Both the position numbers and the translations under genes were made by a program. This document shows, piece after piece, positions 21,601-31,346 of a stretch of 64,000 nt of DNA. This DNA is from Sporothrix humicola (Eukaryota > Ascomycota > Sordariomycetes > Ophiostomatales > Ophiostomataceae), in the NCBI GenBank assembly GCA_021396245.1, contig WNYE01000053.1, positions 186,001-250,000 on the forward strand, given 5' to 3'. Every line of letters starts with the position of its first letter. Position 1 is the stretch's first letter. The notes below the pieces were generated by a model, which was not told the origin of the DNA, ran no database searches, and was given only the letters and a program-made list of their open reading frames with translations.

Positions 21601-23031
21601 AGCTTGAGGGAAATTGGAGGGCAGGCAAAGGGGGCGAGAACCGGCTTGACAAAGAAAGACAGAGAAGGGAGAGAGCGCTGGACCATCAAGACACTTGTAT
21701 GAAAGCCGGTTCCGAGTATGCGAAATGTGCTCCGATATCCCGGCCGTGGCTGGTGTAAGTGGCCGGCGCGTGTGCATGTGGCGGTGCGCAGTATGGAATT
21801 CTTGTTTCTCTTCCTTTTCTCTATTTTTTGGATTGTTTTCATAATCATTTCGTGGTGGCAGATTGAATTGTATGTCTGTGTAAAGTTTGGCCCTTCTGTT
21901 GATGGCTGTCATTCAGAGTGCAGAAGAGAGGTTTGATCGTCACGCCAGGTTGGATCGTGAAGGTTGTCGGGATCGGGTTATGGGATATTCGTAGAGGTCA
22001 AAGCATGAAACTATTTTTGGCAAAAGTGTTAGATGCCTGAGAATGATATGAAAACACTCGTAATGTCTTCATTTTCATTCTTCCTTTTTTGAGGAAAGAG
22101 AACGAAATTAAATCCAGAGAAAAGTAGGGGCAAGAGAGCGAATACAGGTACGGAGTATAGAACCAACAAGAAGAAAACCCACTTTGTTTGCCGATATCCA
22201 TTTTTTCGTGCGCAAAGTTATCTTCTTTCGATGATGGAAGTCCGTGTAATCGAAGATATCGGTGAGAGCCATCGGTATTTTCTTCTCTTTTTCTATTTTC
22301 TTGCATTGATGCAGACAGACTCAAAGCGAAATGTTTTATGTTGTCGTCGATGCTTGTCAGTGGTAGAAACAAGCGCTCGGTCGCCGGTGTTCATGCGCGG
22401 CAAAAGTGACGAGGCAAAATGTCGAGCAGATGCACTCTCACGGCTGATCGTGACATGAGACGAACATCAAAACTGGGGTTGAGCGGCAGTGGATGGAGCA
22501 TTTAACTTCCACAGCCGTGTCGGCTCCCAGAACTTGACCACTTTATGTTTTGCCTCTGCCCTTTGTTCCCTCCCACACCGAAACATGCACGGTTGCGGTG
22601 CATTTATCTTCCCTTACTATTGCGGTCGATCACCCGGGTAAACAAAAAGGTTATCGTGTAGGAGATGTTGGGCAAGCGAGGGTGTCAAGGTCGAGACTCG
22701 CTCAGCGTTTTGGTGCGAGCGAAGACGTCGTCGTCGCCGTCGACGACGATACAGGCTGGCCCCTGAACGGGAGGAAGAATGGCAAAATCGAAATTCTCCG
22801 ACAACAACGATATTCCCAGGACGAGGTCGAGGACGGGAAGGCAAGAAGAGGGAGGAAGGGAAGGCATCCAAGTGCTCGGGTTATGTTGGGGATGCCGTTT
22901 TGTAGACTGAATATCTCTCGCTTGTCAGCCACCATCTTCATCCTCCTTCGGTCCTTCTTTTATTCTCCGAGTTGACCTCATCTTGATATTCCTTACCTTG
23001 AAAATCAAAGGATCATGACAACATCTCCATC
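18641..23031. other. 4.4-kb intergenic region
   Basis: The longest gap in the window, upstream of both the P450 (minus) and the surface protein (plus). Open frames here are short, start with non-ATG codons or have no domain features. Long pyrimidine-rich and purine-rich tracts dominate (for example 18790-18880 and 22080-22180). The segment just before 23032 is CT-rich then ends in ACATCTCCATC, consistent with a leader for the surface-protein gene. No RNA gene recognised. Confidence 0.5.
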
Positions 23032-24195
23032 ATGAAGTTGACAACACGATCTCGACCATCGCCATCTGCGGCTCTTCTCGTCTTCCTGGCGGCATCAGGA
23101 CTGGTGTCTGGTGCTTCTGGTCAGTGCTTCAACCTTGATGGATCACAAGTGACGGATCCAGGCGTTGTTCCATGCCAAAGAAGCAGCACCAACGGGAACA
23201 ATAATGGCAACAACAACAACGGAGCATCCATGTGCTGCAACCTCGGCCGAACCAGTCAGACAAGTCGCATCAAGGGACGGCAAGCACCTGGCAGTGACGA
23301 CGCCAGCATCACACAAAACGCTGCCGGCCAGCAACTCTTCTTCACCGGGCCCGATATCTGCCTTTCCAACGGTCTTTGTCAGTTACAGCTCGCCGATGCA
23401 CAGACTGGCCGCACAGCGTCACCAGTTCAGTTCAGCCGCGACTCGTGTACACGGCCAGACTGGGGCGGCGGGTGTCTCCGGAATGTGTGCACCTCAGTGA
23501 CGGGCGACAATGCGGCCATGACGCCGTGTGGTTCTGGCAACCAGACAACACAGTGGTGCTGTGGCTCTGCCGGCTCGTCGACAACAAATGCGTGCTGCGC
23601 ACAGTGGCCGAACCACCCCAACGCTGTCCAGGTGCCGGCCGTGTTTGGTGCATCCTCGTCGTTCAACGCGGGCGGCCAGGTCGATCCTGGACGTGTCAAC
23701 CCTTCGGCACCTTTTGTCACGCAGTCTGTCTCGATCGGACCGGGCGGTGTCGTGTCTCTCGTGACTATCACAGTCACGCCGAGCCAGGTGCCGACGGCGT
23801 CGTTCCAGTCGTCCTTCCCGGCATCGGCAACATTTGTCAGATCTCGCCCGGCGGTGAGCTCGATATCGGTGGTGCCGACGTCAGTTCAGACTACTTCATC
23901 GACCGACTCGCCAACTTCAGCAACGGCTCTTGGAGCATCCACCACAAACAGCGGAGACACAAGCCACAACGGCGAGGCCGCACTGGTGACCGGTGCCACG
24001 GGGCTCAACACGCAGGAAGTGGCGGGCATCGTGGCGGGACTGGTCGTCGTTGTTGTCGTGCTTGTCAGCATAGCATGTTTCACGGCCGAAAATATGTACA
24101 AGAAGCGGCAGCAGCGGTACCGGGCCAAGCGGATAGAAGAGGCGATGAAGCAGCAGGCGTTCTCGCTGCCGAAATCGAGGCCGTTGGTGTATTAG
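23032..24195 (+). CDS. Cysteine-rich single-pass cell-surface protein
   Basis: A 387-aa single-exon ORF of unknown family. The N-terminus is a signal peptide (hydrophobic ALLVFLAASGLVSG near residues 14-27, cleavage probably soon after). An ectodomain of about 170 residues follows with many cysteines, including CC pairs (MCCNL, WCCGS, ACCAQW) and an Asn/Gly-rich insert. A Ser/Thr-rich stalk likely to be O-glycosylated spans about 225-325. One transmembrane helix (about 331-351, rich in Val) is followed by a short basic tail (YKKRQQRYRAKR). This layout is like fungal wall-stress sensors and other membrane-anchored surface proteins, but I do not see a clear WSC signature. A role in wall sensing or adhesion is only a guess. 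Topology should be N-out, C-in. Confidence 0.75.
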   Translation: MKLTTRSRPSPSAALLVFLAASGLVSGASGQCFNLDGSQVTDPGVVPCQRSSTNGNNNGNNNNGASMCCNLGRTSQTSRIKGRQAPGSDDASITQNAAGQQLFFTGPDICLSNGLCQLQLADAQTGRTASPVQFSRDSCTRPDWGGGCLRNVCTSVTGDNAAMTPCGSGNQTTQWCCGSAGSSTTNACCAQWPNHPNAVQVPAVFGASSSFNAGGQVDPGRVNPSAPFVTQSVSIGPGGVVSLVTITVTPSQVPTASFQSSFPASATFVRSRPAVSSISVVPTSVQTTSSTDSPTSATALGASTTNSGDTSHNGEAALVTGATGLNTQEVAGIVAGLVVVVVVLVSIACFTAENMYKKRQQRYRAKRIEEAMKQQAFSLPKSRPLVY

Positions 24196-24826
24196 GAGGG
24201 AGGGTTGTCGGAGACAAAATGGTGAAGGGAAAACAGGGAGAGGGGACAAAATAAAGGCAGTGGAAATGAGAAATGGAAAAGGGAGAGGAAAATGGAAAAC
24301 GCGGCGTCTTGGGCGTGGTCTGTTTACATTGTAATGTGGCGTGTTTATGGAAGGAACGATTTTAGGAAGGAACGATCGGGCAATACCACGGACGGAAAGA
24401 GCGACAGAGGCGTTGGGGCCTTCCTTACAGTTTTTATTCCACTTGTACTTTATTGATGCCGTTTGTTTTTAACTTTTTTTTAGTATTATTTATCTATCCT
24501 ATTTCCAAATCATACTTGCCAACTTTTGAGAAAGCAGAGGGGTATCATAACGCAAATAAGGAAGGAGAAGGGGTATCACAACACCAGAAAACTGAGACGA
24601 TCCGCATCCACCTAAATAGAGGAAGGATAAAAAAGAAAAAATAAAGAAAACAAAATCAAGAGCGGTATAGAAAAGAGTGTGAAAATAAAGAAAGAAAAGA
24701 AATAAAGGGGTAAGGTAAGCCTAATGTAGAGACTGTATCATCTTCCCGTAACTTAAGTTAGGGTATATGCATACAGCGTACCGAGATAGATCATCTTCGA
24801 CAAATCCATATCGGAACAGGATGGAT
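24196..24826. other. Intergenic space between convergent genes
   Basis: This 631-base stretch holds the 3' ends of the surface protein (plus) and the hexose transporter (minus). It is purine-rich, with two copies of GGAAGGAACGAT near 24352 and 24366. No gene seen. Confidence 0.45.
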
Positions 24827-25232
24827 TTAGAAGTGGTGGTGGTGGCTGAACGAGGTGAAGGCACTGGTGTCGTGGAAGGTGTGATGGCCGTGAGAGCTGC
24901 TGAAGTTATGGTGGTTATGGGAGCTGCTCGCATTGTGGTGGTTGTTGTGATGATGGTTGTTGTGATGATGGTTGTTGTTGTTGTGATGGTGGTGGTGGTG
25001 GTGATGACGATGATTGTCACCGCTGCCACTGTTTTTGTTCTCATCTGTCGAGTAGTACGACGAGGCGGAAGAGGCACGGGAGGCTCCATGATCAGGCGCC
25101 AGGTGGGTCAGGTCGCGGGCGGGCGGGTCGGCGGCAGTGTTGCCATTGTCGTGGTGACCATGGTGTCCGTGATGTCCGTGGTGGCCGTGGTGGCCGCGGT
25201 GGTTGCCGTCATCGTTGCCGTCATTGAGAGGA
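24827..25232 (-). repeat. Histidine/asparagine codon repeats in transporter tail
   Basis: On the plus strand this reads as GTG/ATG/TTG-rich repeats. In the minus-strand reading frame it encodes GHH repeats (about 25155-25205) and H/N blocks (about 24930-25015) with mixed CAC and CAT codons. The mixing of codons argues that it is not merely a fresh trinucleotide slippage. Confidence 0.8.
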
Positions 25233-27071
25233 ATCTGGACCATGGGAATCACATCGCCAGGCTGCGAAGCGGAAAGCGCAGGTGCACGACGGAGGGCGCC
25301 AGGGGCAGGGGCAGGGGCAGGGGCAGCGTCGACCTTTTCGACATCCGAATCAAGGGGCTCGTCCTTGTTGTTGGCAATGACAACACTATTTCCGATTTCC
25401 TCGGCGGCGGCGACCGAGTTCTTGTCCCACTTGGACGAGTTGCGGGCCGAGACGCCGCTGGTGTACATTGTGTCAATCTCCTCGAGGGACAGGCCCTTTG
25501 TCTCGTAAATAAAAAAGTAGACGAAAGCAATGCAGATGAAGCAGCAGCCGAACCAGACGAAGAAGATCTTGGACTGGAGGTTGGCATAGTGGCCGGGGCC
25601 ATAGTTGACGAGGTACGGGGTCGAGTAGGCAATGGCCCAGTTGAGCAGCCAGTTGGTGGCGGTGGTAATGGCCAGAGCGCGGGCACGGTGCTGGAGCGGG
25701 AAGATTTCGCCGGTGACAACCCAGCAGATCGGGCCCCAGGTCGACGCAAAGAAGAAGATGTAGATGCACACGAAAGCGATGCTTGCCTTTTGAGCGGCGA
25801 GGTTGTGCACGAGGATATTGCCGAGAGAATCCTGGCTGGTGGTCGTAGTACCGAGCACGGCGACGATCAGCTGGCAGACGGACATGCAGATGGCACCTCC
25901 AAGAAGCAGAGGGCGGCGGCCCCAGCGCTCAATGGCCCAGAGGCCAGGCAGCGTGGACACGACGTTGATGGTGGAGGTGATCATCTGGACGAGGAACGCA
26001 TTCTTAACACCCGAGTTGGTGAAGTATTGTGTGCCTAAAAACACGTGTTAGTAAATTGAGATAAAGCGGAGGAGGATAAAAATGTGAGTAAAGTGCAGTG
26101 TGGACTCTTACCGTAATAAAAAATAAAATTGATGCCGGTGAGCTGCTGCAGGGCCTGCAGTCCCATGCCCGTGAGCATGCGCTTGATCATGGTGCTGCGG
26201 AAACAGTCGAGGACAGTCGACGACTCGGAGCCGACCTCCTTCTCGCTCTGGTAGTTGGCGGTGATAATGTTCAACTCTCTGGTCACTTCGGGGCCACCGG
26301 GTGCAAGGCGGCGCAGACGGCCGAGTGACTTGGCGGCCTTTTCAGGCTGGCCACGGCGAACGAGGTAGCGGGGCGTCTCGGGCAGCAGGAGCATGCCAAA
26401 GACCAGGATAATGGCCCAGGCGAACTGGACGGCAATGGGGATCCGGTAGCAGCCAGTGTCCTTGCGGAGGTGGGTGGCATTGTTGACAACGGCGGCGAGC
26501 AGGATACCGACGGTGATGGCAAACTGATACATGCCGATGATGGCACCGCGGATCCACTTGGGTGCCGTCTCGGCCTGGTAGAGGGGGATGAGGGCAGAGA
26601 TCAGACCGACGCCGAGACCAGCAAAGAAGCGGCCGGCGAGGAACATGGGCAGGGCAACAGCGGCAGTCTGGAGGATGACGCCGAGGACGAAGACAAAAGA
26701 GGAGGCAATGAGGGCAAAACGACGGCCGATTTTGTCAGCCATCAGGGGAGAGCTGAGAGCACCAAAGAAAGTGCCGGCGGAGAGGATGGAGACAATGACA
26801 GAGGACTGTTGGGGGGAAACGGTAGGTTGGCCGGCGCTGTTAACATAGCCAGTGGAGAAGAGCTCCTGCCAGTAGTCCATGGCGAGGATGCCACCGATGG
26901 TTCCGGTATCATAGCTGGGAAGACAAATATTAGTTGATGTGTATCAGTCTTGAAGGACGGCGAAAAAGAAAATTACCCGAAGAGGACACCGCCAAAGGCG
27001 ACAAAGATGCCGATGAGGATGGCAGGCCAGGCCTTGCCAGGCTCATCGCTAGGACGCTTGATGAGCTGCAT
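24827..27071 (-). CDS. Sugar porter (high-affinity glucose transporter/sensor-like) with His-rich tail
   Basis: Proposed CDS is complement(join(24827..26034,26112..26914,26977..27071)), 701 aa. Both introns have GT..AG ends; joining gives GGVLFGYDTGTIGGILAMDY and TGINFIFYYGTQYF, both diagnostic of MFS sugar porters. Further motifs are DKIGRRFALI, PETPRYLVRRG, QQLTGINF, ERWGRRPLLL, GEIFPLQHRARALA and YETKGLSLEEI at the end of the 12-helix core. Relatives are plasma-membrane hexose transporters and the glucose sensor RCO-3 of Neurospora. The core would end near residue 500; the remaining cytosolic tail of about 200 residues is far longer than in ordinary transporters and its last ~135 residues contain about 41 histidines in blocks (repeated GHH, eight consecutive His, then HHHNN repeats). 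The tail could bind metal or act as a signalling extension, as long tails do in Snf3/Rgt2, but that is inference. Confidence 0.88.
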
Positions 27072-28713
27072 CCTGAAGGTGATGGAGTCGGTTGAGAAGG
27101 AGCTGTGGGATAAATTTTGATGGATCTTTGGTTAAAGACTGTTGATATCGTGAGTTGACGATGGAAACAAATTCAACAACGACGACAAACGAAGAAACCC
27201 CCATTTATACATCAAAATCTACGGCATCGCGGGGAAAGGGCATTACATGCGGGCATCACGAGGACGATGCTTTCTGCTGCTAGTTTTTCTGTGCTGTTTG
27301 TCAGACCCTTCGTGTTAGGTTTTATTTCGTGCATCGTCCGTTGATGCCGGTCGATGCACTGGCGCGAGTGCTAATAAATTTACGCAATATAACGGGTAGT
27401 CACGGCGGAGGGCAGAGTAGGCGATACTTGTATCCAGATGACGACATGTGAATTGTATTATAACAAGTACATCGATGTATATACATACAGGTGGGCATCA
27501 TCGATACCGAGATGGCCTTGTGTGCATTCGATACCGCAGTGTTAAAACGTCGTCAAGTATCGCCGGCTTGAGGACGGTGCCCAACCGGACAGTAGATAGC
27601 TTCACTCACGGGCACATATTTTTGATACACACTGTGATACTTTGATTTTTTAAGGCAGATAGGGGTGGTAAACAGTAAGACCCTGAGGCTTGGTCGGCAC
27701 GTCCCGATTGTAGTGCAGACTTACACAGCATCTGGGCACGTGAATGCTGGTAGAGTCCACGGGCCTCAGTTGAAATTTTCTTACTTAATTTAGTAGAAGA
27801 ATACAAGATCTAATGCCGCCTATGTTAATCATCAAGTCTGTGGTCTTGTGGTCTCGGTGATGAGGTCGTTGACGAGGCCCAGTCCAAGTGGTGACGTCAT
27901 GTCACGAGTCTGGTCAGGTTACCTGGATGCCCTGTAACAGTCCGGGGATGGCCCTGTGCTACAGCGCCCGATACCCTGTAACCCTGGCGGCACTAGGCAC
28001 TTTGCGGCGGGCGACAGACGTCAGATAGAGGCGACATTGTTCTCGAATCGAAGCATCGCCAAATGAACCAAGGGAGGCTTTCGTATATTATGCTACGGTT
28101 TGTTTCTGCACACATTTCACTCAATAACTCAACGGTTTTGGTGTTCGTAATCAGATGCATTTCTAGTGTCTATATGCAGGAGTCATCTCGGCGGCATACA
28201 AATGCAGGTTTGCAGTCTATGGCTTGCAGCCTGCAGCCTGGCCGGTGACAAATGAAATGTAACCAAAGAAAGCAGAAAAAAAGACGAACAGAAAAAAGCA
28301 AAAAGGCGGTCAGAGTCTTCTCAGCCGCCGTGCGTTTCATGTGCCGTGTTTCCTAACAAAAATGATAACGAAGAGAAAGCCGAAAAAAAAAAAAAAAAGA
28401 GAAACCCAAAACTTTTCCTGGCCGCCTGTGTCGGTGTGCCCATGTTCCCCAAATGATGAAAGCAAATGATAACAAAAGAGTCTGTTTTTGGTGTTTCTTG
28501 GTCGGGTCGCTCGAGTGTAGCGCGCCGCGACGTTGTGTAGATGTAGGGTATCGAGAATGAGAATGCCGCGTGTCGTTAAGAGAAATGAAGAATGTCCAAA
28601 CGCCGTTGTTCATAAATGTGATATGTTTGTCGATACGTGGGAGTGCTCGCTTCGCTCGCGTAGAATGAGAGAGAATCAGTCGCATCGCTGCGCGATGCTC
28701 GTGGGAGTGATGC
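27072..28713. other. 1.6-kb intergenic region
   Basis: Contains the promoter of the sugar porter and the 3' side of the 80-aa gene. A CRE-like word TGACGTCA occurs near 27891. A run of 16 A residues lies at 28384-28399. No gene seen. Confidence 0.45.
27203..27209 (-). promoter_or_regulatory. TATA box of the sugar porter gene
   Basis: TATAAAT on the minus strand, about 135 bases before the proposed ATG at 27071. Distance fits a fungal RNA polymerase II core promoter. Confidence 0.45.
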
Positions 28714-28956
28714 TTAATCGTAGCCCAGAGCAAACGACATCTTCTCTTCCCGGCGACGCTTCGTCGCGCGGTCGTTCGCGCCGTCCATCTGTGCCTTGAC
28801 CGTCAAGCAGGCGGCACACTTTTGTGCCTTGTTGTCCTTGCCGACGCGGCCGAGATCCATAGCACCGCAGTACTTGTGGGGAACCATCTCGGTCCAGTTG
28901 GGCGGTGTCTGCGGGTTGGTGCCTCCGCTCTGGCGTGACTTGAAGCTGCGGGCCAT
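28714..28956 (-). CDS. Small unknown protein, 80 aa
   Basis: A single-exon ORF with ATG at 28956 and a good TATA box 134 bases upstream. The protein is basic and hydrophilic with cysteines at HKYCGAM and KCAAC (a CxxC pair), and a KRRREEK cluster near the C-terminus that could be a nuclear signal. No signal peptide or membrane segment. I do not recognise the family. Its reality rests on the TATA box, codon use of GC-ending type and the clean leader; it could also be the last exon of a longer gene, though the ATG sits in a favourable context. Confidence 0.6.
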   Translation of the reverse strand: MARSFKSRQSGGTNPQTPPNWTEMVPHKYCGAMDLGRVGKDNKAQKCAACLTVKAQMDGANDRATKRRREEKMSFALGYD

Positions 28957-30461
28957 TGTGTGGTTGTGGTTGTGGAGGTTGATGTAAAGTTGTAAAGGTT
29001 TGTTGTCGACAAAGTCGTATGATGAGTTGAAGATGCTGATGTGGAGAGAGAAGAGTTGAAAGTTGAAATGTGGAGAGGGGAGCGACGTGTTTATATAGGT
29101 TTTTGTCCTTTCGATCTTCGATCTTGATTTGCAATCGGACTCGATGGTTGGTTTTCGTTTTTCGTGCCTGATTCGCGTCCCGGAGAATGCGAAAGAAATG
29201 CGGATAGACTTTTAGACTTGGATTTGTGGAATGTGTCGAATGACAGGAGGATGATGGAAGAAGAAAGACCAGGAGAAACAGGGAGGACAAGGGACTAGAA
29301 AAGAAGGAAAAGAAGCGGCCGAAGACGTTAGGCGGACGCCAGAAAACAGGGCGGAGGGCGAAGTGCGGCTCGCACTTTCTATTTTCTCTCGCCTGACAAA
29401 TATGGGGCGGGAATGAGTGGCTGCCCAGTGCGCTGCCAGCGTGGCAGGGAGACGCCCAAAAAAAGCCCGAAAAGGCTGGAATTGTGAGGAATCTGGGGTG
29501 ACCAGGCCTGCGCCTTCCTAGGCTTTGCTCCTTCCTCCTCGCATTCTTTGTTGCATTTGGCTAGACCATGCAGGACCATGGGGTTACCGAGACCTAACTT
29601 TACGGGCAGTGACTGTCCAATCGCAGTGACGCATACGGGCAACGGGGCACTCCGATTCGTCGAAAAGAGATGGAAGGTGCTGGCCCGGAGAAGGGGAGGA
29701 CAGGGAGATAAGTACAAAGGGAAAGAGCGACGCTCGAGTACCAAGTGCCTGCCTCGGCCTGGCCATTCACAGTGGACGGTGCCTTCTCGAAGCGCCTGGC
29801 CATTGCCTCGCTTGCTTATTGTGACAGAGGGAGAGAGGCTCAGTGTGGCTTGGTACGAAAACTAAATTTGGTTCTTTGGTTCACTGTCTCTGGCTCTCGC
29901 TCACTGGAATAAGGCGGACACGGGGGTCGCGAGGAGATGAAGAAACCAGCGACAAACTACGAAAAGCAATCGGTAGGGTGTTAGAAATAATTTGAAGGAG
30001 TTTTTTCGGGTTTCGAAATCATTTCGACGACGATTTCTTTTCGCATTTCAAAGTGCGACGTTGGTGCCCCAGATTCGTTCGTCCCAGCCCCAGAGCCCAG
30101 GCGATGCCCCCTGTTACCCCGGATTTACAGGGAACCCACTTTGCCATGAGGCGCTTGGATGTCTGAGTCTAACCCACAGTGGCGCCTGCCAAAAATGATT
30201 CACGATGTTCGAGTCAGAGTCACCACTGTTGCCTGTTAAATTTCTCAAATTTTATGTTTTGCTTTTTGTCGTACACCCGATCCAGAAGATTCAACCTTAA
30301 GTCGATCCCAATTGCAATGCCAGCCTCTTCTTCGACTCACAAACGAGCTGCACTTGTCAGCCTTGCTTGATACCACCCAACACCAACCGAGCTTATGATC
30401 TTGTCCTCGGCATCTTCCATCCACACATTGCCTCTTCGAATCAACCCCTCTCCTCCATCCT
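28957..30461. other. 1.5-kb intergenic region
   Basis: Holds the leader and promoter of the 80-aa gene at its left end and the 3' region of the secreted-protein gene at its right end. No other gene recognised. Confidence 0.45.
29090..29097 (-). promoter_or_regulatory. TATA box of the 80-aa gene
   Basis: TATATAAA on the minus strand, 134 bases before the ATG at 28956. Confidence 0.5.
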
Positions 30462-31346
30462 CTACAGCTCATCCTTGCCGATACCGACCGATGCAGCGCC
30501 CGCCGCCTTGAGCGTCTGCGCCTTGATCGTGAAGGTCATGGCCCGCTCGCTCTTGGCGCGGTTCGGCGCCGTGTGTTGTGTCGTCCACGCAATCACGCCG
30601 CCGTCCTTTGGCTTCGGCGAGTAGTGCTCGAGATTCAAGAGTTGCTTGCGGCAGCCTTCTGTCAGGGGAGCCGGGGCCTCGCCAGCCTCGCCGTCTTCAT
30701 TGGCTTTAGCGGCTGGCGCCGGCGTGTCGGCCACCCACAGGGGCAGGATGTTGTAGAGCGCGCCCGGCGCAAAGATCACGACGCGCTTTGCGTCCAGCGG
30801 CCGCAGCATAGCGGCCTTAGCGGCCGTCTTGGCTGGAACCACCGTCTTCTTGACCTTGTCTTCTGGGCCGGTGTGTCTCTCGAAGACGGCAAACAGGTTC
30901 TTGCGGGCCTCGACCTCCTTCTTTTCGGCCTCGTTCATGTCCGGGTCGATTTCGCCGCGCTCGCCCTCCTCGATCCACTCGCGGACGGCGATCGGGACAT
31001 CGGTGTAGTTCATCTGCAGCAGTGGGCGCTCGTACATGTGCGGGTCAAGGCCGTCCCAGCCGCCCGGGTACGGCCTGCCCGTGAAGATGGTCTTGAGGGC
31101 GTCGCCATAGTTCCACAGGCCCTTGGGGTCGTGCTCGTACAGGTCGTGCAGCAGGAACTCGCGGGCCTGGAACGAGCGCTCGACGGTGCAGGCAGCCGAC
31201 AGTTTGTGGGCGAGGCGGTGGTCGTGGAAAGGGTCGGCCCAGACAAAGTTGTCTGTCTTTGTGACCTCGCCCTTGGGCGGCTGGTTGTGAGCGCCGAAAG
31301 CGGCCACAGTTGAAGCCAAAGAGGCAACGGCGAATGTGTACTTCAT
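30462..31346 (-). CDS. Secreted protein of unknown function, 294 aa
   Basis: A single-exon ORF. The N-terminus MKYTFAVASLASTVAAFG is a signal peptide with cleavage probable around residues 16-18. The mature part begins with polar sequence, then a segment rich in aromatic and acidic residues (WADPFHDHRLAHKL, DLYEHDPKGLWNYGDALK, GGWDGLDPHMYERPLL). A charged Ala/Lys/Glu-rich middle and an Ala-rich spacer near residue 220 follow. There are few cysteines, so it is not a small disulphide-rich effector. I do not recognise an enzyme motif; it may belong to a fungal-specific secreted family. GC-rich codon use like the neighbouring enzymes supports it being real. Confidence 0.75.
   Translation of the reverse strand: MKYTFAVASLASTVAAFGAHNQPPKGEVTKTDNFVWADPFHDHRLAHKLSAACTVERSFQAREFLLHDLYEHDPKGLWNYGDALKTIFTGRPYPGGWDGLDPHMYERPLLQMNYTDVPIAVREWIEEGERGEIDPDMNEAEKKEVEARKNLFAVFERHTGPEDKVKKTVVPAKTAAKAAMLRPLDAKRVVIFAPGALYNILPLWVADTPAPAAKANEDGEAGEAPAPLTEGCRKQLLNLEHYSPKPKDGGVIAWTTQHTAPNRAKSERAMTFTIKAQTLKAAGAASVGIGKDEL

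Noticed and set aside
24827..25100. His-rich transporter tail as a misread 3' UTR repeat
   Set aside because: The frame runs uninterrupted from the transporter core to a stop, with mixed His codons and intervening non-repeat peptide, so I keep it as coding, though cDNA proof is lacking.
24767..26038. 423-aa open frame antisense to the sugar porter, rich in Val/Met
   Set aside because: It is the complement of the transporter's last exon and His-rich tail; the long Val/Met run simply reflects CAC/CAT codons on the other strand.
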